NCBI GenBank assembly: GCA_009840355.1
Contig: VXNZ01000030.1
Span: 1-35,762, forward strand
Origin: Chloroflexota bacterium
GTDB taxonomy: Bacteria > Chloroflexota > Dehalococcoidia > Lucifugimonadales > JADFKI01
Length of the DNA stretch: 35,762 nt
Direction of reading: 5' to 3'
The translations under genes were made by a program, and so were the position numbers. Shown here piece after piece: positions 24,785 through 35,762 of this stretch; positions within the stretch are counted from its first letter, which is position 1; the number at the start of each line of letters is the position of its first letter. Below the pieces are notes generated by a model that did no database searches, was not told the origin of the DNA, and was given only the letters and a program-made list of their open reading frames with translations.

Positions 24785-25561
24785 CTATATCATCGAGTAG
24801 CTTTGCCCGCCGTCCACCACGATGCACGACCCCGTAATCAAGTCCGCGCGCTGGGACGCTAGGAACGCCACCAAGTCGCCGACCGGCTCGGGCCAGCCGA
24901 ACCTGCCCAGAGGCAAGTTGCGCGATATGAAGTCTGCAACAACTTCCGGCGGGTTCTCATTCTGGAAACGCTCCCACGAGCCTTCAGGATGTTCGATGGA
25001 GCCGGGCGCGATGCTGTTCACCAGAACGCCGTCCGTTACAAGGCTCAGCGCCGCGTGCTTCGTCGCGCCGATGAGCGCCGCCTTCGCCGACATGTACGCC
25101 AAGTTGCCACCGTACTCTCTGCCGTAGATAGACGCGATGTTGATGATGCGTCCCCACTTCTGCGCGCGCATGTGCGGGATGACTTCGCGCATCAGCTGGA
25201 ATCCTCCAAATAGGTTCAAGTCGAACGCCGCCTTGAAGTCGTCAAGCGGCAAGTCGGCGAGGTCCTCACGGGCGCGCGAGCCGCCGGCGTTGTTCACCAG
25301 AATATCGATTGCGCCCAGCCCGTCCACGACCGCCTGATTCAGCGCCGGCATCGCCTCCGGGTTCGACACATCCGCGACCACGCCCTGCCCGCGCACTCCG
25401 AGCGCCTCGATTTCCGCCACCGTGCCGTCGAGTGTCGATTGCGTCCTGCCGCAGATGGCGACATTAACGCCCTCGCGCGCCAGCGAAAGCGCCGCGACCC
25501 TGCCCAGCCCGCGGCTGCCGCCCGTAACCAGCGCGACCTTGCCCTGTATTCCCAAGTCCAT
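24785..25561 (-). CDS. SDR-family oxidoreductase
   Basis: A 258-residue classical short-chain dehydrogenase/reductase. The NAD(P) loop is TGGSRGLG (13-20), the structural motif NNAG is at 90-93, and the active-site set is Ser144, Tyr156 and Lys160 (Y-M-S-A-K). The C-terminus DLITGSCIVVDGGQSYSMI is typical. It interconverts alcohols and ketones; FabG-like and sugar substrates are both possible. GGGAGGAC lies just upstream of the ATG. Confidence 0.93.
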   Translation of the reverse strand: MDLGIQGKVALVTGGSRGLGRVAALSLAREGVNVAICGRTQSTLDGTVAEIEALGVRGQGVVADVSNPEAMPALNQAVVDGLGAIDILVNNAGGSRAREDLADLPLDDFKAAFDLNLFGGFQLMREVIPHMRAQKWGRIINIASIYGREYGGNLAYMSAKAALIGATKHAALSLVTDGVLVNSIAPGSIEHPEGSWERFQNENPPEVVADFISRNLPLGRFGWPEPVGDLVAFLASQRADLITGSCIVVDGGQSYSMI

Positions 25562-25573
25562 GTGTCGTCCTCC

Positions 25574-25807
25574 CTATTGATCCTCATACTGCATAAGCGC
25601 ATTCCAAAATTGTTGCGCCTGCGCTTTACGCCCGTTGTGAGGAATGACTGATATGACGGACGCCCAACCATTGCCAGCATCCCAATAGACGACATCCACA
25701 TGCTCGCCGCGCACTTCCCACGCTCGTTTGCCATACGATTTTGCGCGCTGATGATAACCTTTACCGCCAGCAAGTTCGCCGATGACGCTGCTTTGAAACT
25801 CCATCAT
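25574..25807 (-). CDS. 77-residue hypothetical protein
   Basis: A 77-residue protein of mixed composition: MMEFQSSVIGELAGGKGYHQ, then VRGEHVDVVYWDAGNGWASVI and a C-terminal helix AQQFWNALMQYEDQ. The central strand-rich part and aromatic content look like a real small domain; no family is recognised. It overlaps the end of the upstream Cys-containing frame by the ATGA of its first codon, which suggests translational coupling. It ends 12 bases before the SDR gene. Confidence 0.5.
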   Translation of the reverse strand: MMEFQSSVIGELAGGKGYHQRAKSYGKRAWEVRGEHVDVVYWDAGNGWASVISVIPHNGRKAQAQQFWNALMQYEDQ

Positions 25808-26039
25808 GCCACCTCGTTTGCTGAGCGCTGCGTTTGGTACTTCGCCTTCTTTTCAAGTAGCTTGCGCTGTTCTTCGTCGATGTGGGCGCGCGCCGTGCCA
25901 TTGGTATATCGCTTCTGCTGAACGGTATCCTCTCGCCTTCTGCTCTGAAAACGGGGCATGTGTCGAAATCGCCTCTGACTTCGTCGCTGCCGCATATAGT
26001 ACAGGAGTACCTGGGGCGGTCGTTGACGCCTGTGGTCAT
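25804..26039 (-). pseudogene. small Cys-containing gene, apparently frameshifted
   Basis: The frame from ATG 26039 reads like a small zinc-binding protein (RPRYSCTICGSDEVRGDFD then TCPVF), but carried on it becomes Arg-rich and runs into the next gene. The neighbouring frame, ending at 25804, instead has a convincing tail (NGTARAHIDEEQRKLLEKKA). A frameshift near 25925-25945 would join a 5' Cys half and a 3' helical half into one protein of about 78 residues. Either the gene is broken or the sequence has an indel. Function unknown. Confidence 0.35.
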
Positions 26040-26040
26040 T

Positions 26041-26766
26041 TCACCATCTCCCTGTAATATATTTCTTCTCTAGCGCATCTGTGCCCATGAATTTCACGCG
26101 CCCGCGGATTTCGTGGAAGGTGTCCATTTCGATTCTGTCTGCGAAGTGAGCATGGCGCGGAGCGGGCGCAACGATTTTGAGTTGCGTATAGAAATCGCGT
26201 AGTTCGTTGAACTTGGTCAGTGAGTTCAGCATATCGGTGGACATTTCGACCTCGAACATCTTCGCCGGCATATCGCGCCTGTTGAACCAGATTACATCCA
26301 CCGTCCTAGCTCTACGGATAAAACTTTGGTAGCCGAAATTCGGCAACCTCGTCATATCGCAGACATCACCAAGTTTCTGATTGCCGAAAGTCCGATTTTT
26401 GTCTTGCGCTGGTACATAGGTTTTGTAGTTTCGCGCCTTACCGAGTTCAACTAGCAAGCCTTGATAATACCAGTGGTTGCGCTCTTCTACTTCAGGCGGA
26501 ATATCGCCTTCATCCGGAAGGCTGTACTCTTCCTCATACTTCGACGTTAATTCTTTAAGGCAGTACAAGCCCGGTTTCAATGGATGGATATGACCAGGCG
26601 TGTTTCGCACAATGCGCCGTATAGTCGCTTCAGGAGTTCTGGTTCCCCAATGCGTGGCGTCTCCACCCGGAGAAAGTAGGGTGCGAGTCAACTGCGACAA
26701 TGTAGCAATGCCACCCAGCTGTTTGAGCGCGGATACGACTTGCCTCCATTGAGTAATTCTTGGCAT
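26041..26766 (-). CDS. winged-helix plus PD-(D/E)XK nuclease-like protein
   Basis: A 241-residue protein. The first 70 residues look like a winged helix (VVSALKQLGGIATLSQLTRTL, then ATIRRIVRN and GLYCL). The second half resembles a restriction-endonuclease-like core: a helix LLVELGKARNY (104-114), Asp157 in VDVIWF, and Glu172-Val-Glu174 in FEVEMSTD, an E-x-E variant of the D...(D/E)-x-K metal site. FGNQKLGDV and the N-S-L-T-K-F helix also fit nuclease-like relatives. A DNA-cleaving or DNA-repair role is inferred, not shown. No methyltransferase lies nearby. Its stop is just next to the small Cys-containing gene, so the two may be co-transcribed. Confidence 0.6.
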   Translation of the reverse strand: MPRITQWRQVVSALKQLGGIATLSQLTRTLLSPGGDATHWGTRTPEATIRRIVRNTPGHIHPLKPGLYCLKELTSKYEEEYSLPDEGDIPPEVEERNHWYYQGLLVELGKARNYKTYVPAQDKNRTFGNQKLGDVCDMTRLPNFGYQSFIRRARTVDVIWFNRRDMPAKMFEVEMSTDMLNSLTKFNELRDFYTQLKIVAPAPRHAHFADRIEMDTFHEIRGRVKFMGTDALEKKYITGRW

Positions 26767-26954
26767 TGATCATTCCCAGTGTGTCTTTACTGCAACGCTC
26801 GACAAACTGCATCCTACCATACTGCCGAATATCTGATCTACCCCTCGAAAGATACCAAGATACAAGATAGCGTTTCCATTTGTCTGGTCAAGAGAGTGCT
26901 TTGTTTTCGCTTGTGGTCAGCCTGTCCGAACCACGAGAACGCAGGACAGGGCTG

Positions 26955-27347
26955 TTATTCGGCATCATCCGTGTCCTGCTCCTGATTGCTGCTTGCCCTT
27001 GCGCGAGAAACGGCGATTGACCGCAAATTTGCGAGAAAGTCGCGTCCTTCCTGCGTAGCCTCTAAATCCTCTATCATACCCGTTACCAGCGTCTGCTCGA
27101 ATTCTTTCAAGTCTCGCAGCAGCCACAGCGACGGTTCAGCATTATTGATTGCAACCTGAAAGTTTTCTTGGAAAGCGGCTGTCGATTCCGCATCGTTGCC
27201 TTGCAGAAAAAGGGGCTCGCCTTCGTCCCAATCGTCAAGTGAGTCCGCGACAATACTTCGTTCAATAGTGGCAAGGAATAAGTCCATAACCGACTGCCGC
27301 GACGGGTAGGGCAGAATAGGTTCAAGTTGTCGGCTGCTCAGCATCAC
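26955..27347 (-). CDS. 130-residue acidic hypothetical protein
   Basis: A 130-residue protein, mostly helical and acidic, with a Ser/Gln/Asp-rich tail (SNQEQDTDDAE). No motif or family is recognised. Helix-forming stretches cover MDLFLATIERS, TAAFQENFQVAI and EFEQTLVTGMIEDLEAT. The first residues contain two or three possible start codons (ATG 27347, 27344, and Met21). A protein-like composition across the whole frame is the support. It lies upstream of, and on the same strand as, the nuclease-like gene and faces away from rpoB. Confidence 0.5.
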   Translation of the reverse strand: MMLSSRQLEPILPYPSRQSVMDLFLATIERSIVADSLDDWDEGEPLFLQGNDAESTAAFQENFQVAINNAEPSLWLLRDLKEFEQTLVTGMIEDLEATQEGRDFLANLRSIAVSRARASSNQEQDTDDAE

Positions 27348-27604
27348 ACTGACCTTCCTTCGGTGAGTTGCGGCGACTATATGGGATCGCCCTTCGCGAT
27401 CTCAAGGTAGAACGCCGACATATTGCCCTCCCGTCGTCCAAATAGTCCCTACAGAGCGCATCCTACCACACATGCGAACAAAAACGCTAGTGCGCCACGG
27501 AAAACACCCACCCCATCCCATCACTCAGCCCCGCCGCCATACTACAAGCCCGCAGCCGCGCAATTCCCCGCCCAAAATCCGCTTGACACGCGCTCAAAAA
27601 AGAC

Positions 27605-27641
27605 TTGACAAACACAATCATAGCGGGTAATGTTGTATGAT
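27605..27641 (+). promoter_or_regulatory. candidate rpoB promoter
   Basis: TTGTATGAT ends in a -10-like TATGAT (27636-27641), and TTGACA lies at 27605-27610. The 25-base spacing is too long for a standard pair, so the TTG-TATGAT box is the main support; the same TTG-TATAAT context occurs at 9221-9229. A second TTGACA is at 27583-27588. Confidence 0.4.
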
Positions 27642-27668
27642 AGTCTAAATATGTACTTTCTTACCATC

Positions 27669-27719
27669 GCGCATTCTCGATTGCAGACATATCACCCCGG
27701 TCGAGGTGCGCCCTTTTTT
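27669..27719 (+). terminator. attenuator-like terminator in the rpoB leader
   Basis: GCGCA-TT-CTCGA (27669-27680) pairs with TCGAG-G-TGCGC (27701-27711), ten base pairs with a small internal bulge and a 20-base loop, followed by CC and six T (27714-27719). It lies between the promoter candidate and rpoB, 177 bases before the ATG, so it could terminate early transcripts and set rpoBC expression. Confidence 0.5.
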
Positions 27720-27818
27720 ATTTCACACGATTTCTCCGTTTCGTACCGGCGCACCTGCGCGCATCGCACCTGCCATTGACGACTGCTCGCCTTTTCTAGT
27801 CGCCAAGCGCAGCATCAA

Positions 27819-27876
27819 CATCGCTATCCATAGCCACATAGCCATCGCTATCTAGCCATCGCCATCACCATCACCT
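27819..27876 (+). repeat. CATCGCTATC low-complexity repeat before rpoB
   Basis: CATCGCTATC at 27819-27828 recurs 24 bases on (27843-27852), followed by shorter units (CCATCGCCATCACCATCACC). The whole stretch is built of CATCGC/CATAGC variants. Bases 27348-27895 otherwise hold only the promoter and attenuator candidates and the rpoB ribosome binding site (AGGAG 27882-27886); no gene is seen. Confidence 0.5.
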
Positions 27877-27895
27877 TGCTCAGGAGTGTGAGTGT

Positions 27896-31751
<3,856 letters not shown>

Positions 31752-31759
<8 letters not shown>

Positions 31760-32129
31760 AAACGGAAACATCGCCGGCGGCGGCTCAAACCGTCTGCCGG
31801 CGACGATAACATCAGGAGCCATAACGCGAGAGCTCACGCAGCATGCCATAGACAAACCGCATCACGGTATCACGGCAGCGATAATCGAGCATGTGCTTGA
31901 CAATTGGGTCATTCGCGGAATCAAGACCGATGCGCTAGGGCGTCAAAGTATGTGTTATCTGGCGTTTGCGCCACAACTGGGGAAGACAGTCAGAGTAGCG
32001 GTATCCATGGACGGCAGCCGCATCATCACTGCATTCCCAGACGATGCGGCTACAGGGCATTGGAACAAAGGCAACCTAAGTTACTTTGTCAAGCGCTATC
32101 AGAACTTGGAGGTGCGCGATGCGAGTTAG
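31752..32129 (+). CDS. DUF4258-like small protein, toxin-like
   Basis: A 125-residue protein whose core ([21 protein letters not shown], then [20 protein letters not shown], then [11 protein letters not shown]) resembles DUF4258/RelE-BrnT-type small proteins, which are often toxin-like RNase folds. The fit is from pattern, not a search, and the catalytic residues are not identified. ATG 31752 overlaps the end of rpoB by 8 bases, with AGGAG abutting it, so reinitiation is probable. No other start precedes the core. Its end overlaps the next gene by 11 bases. It lies between rpoB and rpoC. Confidence 0.55.
31771..31803 (+). other. hairpin just after the rpoB stop
   Basis: TCGCCGGC (31771-31778) and GCCGGCGA (31796-31803) form a perfect 8-bp stem with a 17-base loop, 12 bases after the rpoB stop codon and inside the first codons of the DUF4258-like gene. 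There is no T tract, so it would act on translation or RNA processing rather than as a terminator. Confidence 0.5.
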
Positions 32130-32520
32130 CCATGACACTCACCCTCAAGCAGATATCCTCTACTTCAGCACGGGAACGCCTGATGTTGGAGGGTCTGACA
32201 TACTTACCGCGCCGGGAGTTGTCGTTTTTGTCGGCGCCGAAGACGGGCACGACATCGTAGGAATTGAGATTATAGGTGCATCCGCATATCTGCCATTGGG
32301 CAAGAAAGGATACGACGCCAAGACTGACACACTGATGCTGGGCGAAAAATGCGCGAAACCTGATCTCATAACCAAGAACGACGATTTTGTCGCGTACTGG
32401 CAGATTGACGAAGAATTTCCGGATGAAGGGTTCCTAGAACCCGTTGGCGTCGCTATCAAGAATGCTTCGGTGCACATAGCGAACATGAAAATCCTATATC
32501 GAGAGCCGGCAGTGCGATAA
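32119..32520 (+). CDS. DUF2283-like small protein, antitoxin-like partner
   Basis: A 133-residue protein opening [19 protein letters not shown] and continuing TAPGVVVFVGAEDGHDIVGIEIIGAS, the pattern of DUF2283 (a beta-rich fold with D-x-D/E-x-D-x-L-Y-x-x-x). The family commonly sits beside DUF4258-type genes and may act as an antitoxin; function is not demonstrated. It is longer than a minimal DUF2283 because of a C-terminal extension. ATG 32119 has GGAGGTG five bases upstream and overlaps the preceding gene by 11 bases, a typical coupled pair. 63 bases separate it from rpoC. Confidence 0.6.
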   Translation: MRVSHDTHPQADILYFSTGTPDVGGSDILTAPGVVVFVGAEDGHDIVGIEIIGASAYLPLGKKGYDAKTDTLMLGEKCAKPDLITKNDDFVAYWQIDEEFPDEGFLEPVGVAIKNASVHIANMKILYREPAVR

Positions 32521-32583
32521 CTCACTGTTGGACGGACAAACCGATACACCGACACACTGACAAACTATTCAGGAGTGTGCTAA

Positions 32584-35500
32584 ATGGGTCAAGGCGGCAA
32601 CGACTTTAACGCAATAAGAATCTCGCTCGCTTCACCGGAGCAGATTCGCCTATGGTCTTACGGCGAGGTCATCAAGCCGGAGACCATCAACTACCGCACG
32701 CTGCGTCCCGAAAAGGACGGGCTGTTCTGCGAGCGCATATTCGGTCCGACAAAGGACTGGGAGTGCTACTGCGGCAAGTACAAGAAGATACGACATCGCG
32801 GCATCATCTGCGACCGCTGCGGCGTGGAAATCGCGCGCGCAAAGGTGCGACGCGAGCGCATGGGACACATCCAACTAGCCGCGCCCGTCGCGCACATCTG
32901 GTTCTCCAAGGGCACGCCAAGCCGGCTCGGGCTGATGCTCGACCTCTCGCCCAAGAACCTCGACCGCGTCCTGTACTTCGCGCAGTATCTCATCACCAAG
33001 GTTGACCACGAACTGGTCGCCGACGAAGTTGACCGCCTGCAAAACGGTCTCGACGCCGAACTGGATCGCATGGAAGTGCGCCTGCTCGAAAAGACAGAGG
33101 CAATCCAGACGCAGCTCGACGCCGCCGCGGATAACGACCTGACCGAAGAGCGGATAGCCGAACTGCAGGAAGAACTTCGCCAGCTCAACCTAGCCTTCGA
33201 TGACGAAAAGGAAGACATCTCGGACGAGATTCAAGAGCAGATAGACGACATGGAAGGGCTGGCAGTGGGCGGTCTGCTCACCGAGAGCCGCTTCCGAGAC
33301 CTGCGCGATTCTTGCGGCGAAGTCTTCGAGGCAGGCATGGGCGCAGAGGCAGTCCTAGAACTACTACGCGGCATCGACCTCGACGTCATGCGCGACGAAC
33401 TGCAGGAAGAAATCCGCACCACATCAGGCCAGCGGCACAAGAAGGCGGTCAAGCGCCTGCGCGTCGTTGAAGCGTTCCGCAAGAGCGAGAATAAGCCCGA
33501 GTGGATGATCTTCACAATGCTACCCGTGCTGCCGCCCGAACTGCGCCCGATGGTGCAGCTGGACGGCGGACGCTTCGCCACCAGCGACCTGAACGACCTG
33601 TATCGTAGGGTCATCAACCGCAACAACCGGCTCAAGCGACTCATCGATCTGATGGCGCCCGAAATCATCGTGCGCAACGAAAAGCGCATGCTCCAAGAGG
33701 CTGTTGACGCGCTCGTGGACAACGGGAGGCGCGGCAGAGCAGTCGCCGGCAGCCACAACCACAAGCTAAAGTCTCTGTCCGACCTGCTGCGCGGCAAGCA
33801 AGGGCGTTTCCGCCAGAATTTGCTCGGCAAGCGCGTGGACTACAGCGGCCGCTCCGTCGTCATCGTCGGACCGGAACTGAAACTGGACGAGTGCGGATTG
33901 CCGCGCAAGATGGCACTCGAACTGTTCAAGCCGTTCGTGATGAACAAGCTCGTCATCAACGGCTACGCGCACAACATCAAGAGCGCCAAGCGCCTCGCCG
34001 AGAGCGAGCGCCCGGAAGTCTGGGACATCCTAGAGCGCGTGGTCAAGGACCGCCCCGTGCTGCTGAACCGTGCGCCAACGCTGCACAGGCTCGGCATCCA
34101 GGCGTTCCAGCCGGTGCTCATCGAAGGCAGCGCGATACGCCTGCACCCGCTCGTAACCACAGCGTTCAACGCGGACTTCGACGGCGACCAGATGGCTGTG
34201 CACGTGCCGCTATCCAAGGAAGCCGTCTGGGAAGCCAAGCGCATGATGCTGAGCACAAACAACATGCTCGCGCCAAGCTCCGGCGAACCCATCGTTTCGC
34301 CCACGCTGGACATGGTGCTAGGCTGCTTCTACATGACGCAGGCGCTCGAAGGCGCGCGCGGCGAAGGTCGTGAATTCGCAGACATCGACGACGCGCGGCT
34401 TGCTTACGAACTCGGCCAGCTCGACCTGCGCGCGCTGGTCAAAGTGCGCAACGACGCCGCGAGTGAATCCGGCGAAGACTGGCTGGAGACGACCGCAGGG
34501 CGCATCATCTTCAACGACGCACTGCCGGACGAACTGGGCTACTTCAATGTTGTCATCGACCGGCGAATGCTGAACGAAATTACTTCGCAGGCGCACGACG
34601 TCCTGGGCAACGAAGGCACTGCGGAAGCCTTGGACAACATCAAGGACATGGGTTTCCACTACGCGTCAAAGTCCGGCATCACCATCGCAATCAGCGATGT
34701 GGAAGTGCCGACCGAGAAGCAGAACATCATCGTCAACGCAGAAAGCCAAATCGCAGAGCTGGACGATATGTATATGGACGGTCTGGTAACGGACGACGAC
34801 CGCTACCAGGGCACGGTGAACATCTGGACGGAGGCGAACAACGACCTCACCGCAGCCGTCGAGAACAACCTGAACAAGTACGGCGGCGGCAGCCGGTCCA
34901 CGATGGGCAACGCCGGCATCGGCTTGTACATGATGGCGACTTCGGGCGCAAAGGGTAACATCGCGCAGATTAAGCAGATGGCTGGCATGCGCGGCTTGAT
35001 GTCCGACCCGCACGGTCGCATCATCGAACGCCCCATCAAGTCGAGCTTCCGCGAAGGGCTCAGCGTGCTGGAGTACTTCATCTCCACGCACGGCGCGCGC
35101 AAGGGCTTGACCGACACGGCGCTCAGAACTGCGGACAGCGGCTACATGACGCGCCGCCTCATCGATGTGGCGCAGGAGCTCATCATCCTTGAAGAGGATT
35201 GCGGCACCCTTGAAGGCTTGCAGATTGCGGTGAACCCGCCACCTCCGCCGTCGCATCAGGAGCGCCAACTGCCCCCGTTCATAGACAGGGCGAAGAGCCG
35301 CTACGCCGCGGAAGCATTCGCCGACCCGAACACCGGCGAGATTATCGTCGAGCGCAACGAACTGCTGACACTCGAAGTGTTGCAGCGGATAGAGGCGCTG
35401 GCGAAAGTCGAAGACGGCGAAGAAGGCCCGGAAGCCGGTGTGGTGTGCGTAACTGTGCGCTCGCCAATACGCTGCGAAGCGGAACGCGGGCTGTGCCGCA

Positions 35501-35762
35501 TGTGCTACGGTCTGTCGCTCGCCACTTGGAAGCCGATTATGATCGGAGAGGCGGTGGGCATCATCGCCGCGCAGAGCATCGGCGAGCCCGGCACGCAGCT
35601 CACCATGCGCACATTCCACACCGGCGGCATCGCCGGCTCCGACATCACGAGCGGTCTGCCGCGCGTGAACGAGCTGTTCGAGGCGCGCGTGCCGAAGGGC
35701 GAAGCCGTGCTATCACAGATTGACGGCACGGTAACCGTCAACGAGACGACCGAGGGCAGAAT
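32584..35762 (+). CDS. rpoC: DNA-directed RNA polymerase subunit beta', 3' end cut by the window
   Basis: The first 1059 codons of RpoC. The first zinc site is Cys61, 63, 76 and 79. The catalytic magnesium loop [12 protein letters not shown] begins at residue 529, with Asp531, 533 and 535. The second zinc site has Cys873, 964, 971 and 974. An inserted coiled-coil-like stretch (about 140-225) follows [18 protein letters not shown]. The trigger-loop region near [20 protein letters not shown] is intact. AGGAG lies eight bases before ATG 32584; the motif CAGGAGTGTG also precedes rpoB. The frame is open to the last base, so the C-terminus lies beyond the window. Confidence 0.97.
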   Translation, partial: MGQGGNDFNAIRISLASPEQIRLWSYGEVIKPETINYRTLRPEKDGLFCERIFGPTKDWECYCGKYKKIRHRGIICDRCGVEIARAKVRRERMGHIQLAAPVAHIWFSKGTPSRLGLMLDLSPKNLDRVLYFAQYLITKVDHELVADEVDRLQNGLDAELDRMEVRLLEKTEAIQTQLDAAADNDLTEERIAELQEELRQLNLAFDDEKEDISDEIQEQIDDMEGLAVGGLLTESRFRDLRDSCGEVFEAGMGAEAVLELLRGIDLDVMRDELQEEIRTTSGQRHKKAVKRLRVVEAFRKSENKPEWMIFTMLPVLPPELRPMVQLDGGRFATSDLNDLYRRVINRNNRLKRLIDLMAPEIIVRNEKRMLQEAVDALVDNGRRGRAVAGSHNHKLKSLSDLLRGKQGRFRQNLLGKRVDYSGRSVVIVGPELKLDECGLPRKMALELFKPFVMNKLVINGYAHNIKSAKRLAESERPEVWDILERVVKDRPVLLNRAPTLHRLGIQAFQPVLIEGSAIRLHPLVTTAFNADFDGDQMAVHVPLSKEAVWEAKRMMLSTNNMLAPSSGEPIVSPTLDMVLGCFYMTQALEGARGEGREFADIDDARLAYELGQLDLRALVKVRNDAASESGEDWLETTAGRIIFNDALPDELGYFNVVIDRRMLNEITSQAHDVLGNEGTAEALDNIKDMGFHYASKSGITIAISDVEVPTEKQNIIVNAESQIAELDDMYMDGLVTDDDRYQGTVNIWTEANNDLTAAVENNLNKYGGGSRSTMGNAGIGLYMMATSGAKGNIAQIKQMAGMRGLMSDPHGRIIERPIKSSFREGLSVLEYFISTHGARKGLTDTALRTADSGYMTRRLIDVAQELIILEEDCGTLEGLQIAVNPPPPPSHQERQLPPFIDRAKSRYAAEAFADPNTGEIIVERNELLTLEVLQRIEALAKVEDGEEGPEAGVVCVTVRSPIRCEAERGLCRMCYGLSLATWKPIMIGEAVGIIAAQSIGEPGTQLTMRTFHTGGIAGSDITSGLPRVNELFEARVPKGEAVLSQIDGTVTVNETTEGR

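Noticed and set aside
27423-27608. 61-codon frame before rpoB
   Set aside because: Pro/Ser-rich composition, no ribosome binding site, and it runs into the promoter region.
27819-27876. CRISPR-like array
   Set aside because: The units are short, overlapping and degenerate, with no spacer structure and no cas genes nearby.

Overview
The window reads as a GC-rich bacterial chromosome segment. Its gene content fits an uncultured member of the Chloroflexota, probably Dehalococcoidia and possibly SAR202-like: class III CoA-transferases, an LLM flavin oxidoreductase, D-2-hydroxyacid dehydrogenases, a glutaryl-CoA dehydrogenase, a reductive-dehalogenase-like protein without an export signal, an Agl23-type membrane protein, and rpoB and rpoC in order. 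The lineage is inferred from gene content and was not tested by any search. No rRNA, tRNA or CRISPR array was recognised.

Bases 1 to about 7,340 look accessory. They hold an alpha/beta hydrolase, an LLM oxidoreductase, a small ABM-like protein with a TTG start, a cytoplasmic RdhA-like iron-sulfur protein, a truncated IS21 istA with its terminal repeats, an EamA transporter whose 5' end looks frameshifted, and a full-length ada. Two direct copies of a repeat of about 40 bp (4837-4876 and 7291-7331) bracket EamA and ada. Codon style changes near the right copy.

Bases 7,400 to 25,560 look like core catabolic chromosome. gcdH and a DUF1330 gene diverge from a nested palindrome. They are followed by a fumarase/aspartase-superfamily lyase, a secreted subtilase-fold protein that has lost all three catalytic residues and carries RCC1-like repeats, a PIG-L deacetylase, three CaiB/BaiF CoA-transferases (one without the usual catalytic Asp), a 62-residue twin-arginine protein, two overlapping 2-hydroxyacid dehydrogenases, another alpha/beta hydrolase, an Agl23-like protein of 759 residues and an SDR oxidoreductase. 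Together these suggest handling of acyl-CoA, 2-hydroxyacid and ester-type organic compounds.

Bases 25,570 to 27,350 hold small poorly known genes: a 77-residue protein, a probably frameshifted Cys-containing gene, a winged-helix plus PD-(D/E)XK-like nuclease, and a 130-residue unknown. A 548-base leader follows, with a promoter candidate, an intrinsic-terminator-like hairpin and a low-complexity repeat.

From 27,896 to the end lie rpoB (complete) and rpoC (cut by the window edge). Between them sit two small overlapping genes resembling DUF4258 and DUF2283, a toxin-antitoxin-like arrangement embedded in the RNA polymerase operon. This insertion and the catalytically dead subtilase are the two observations most worth following.
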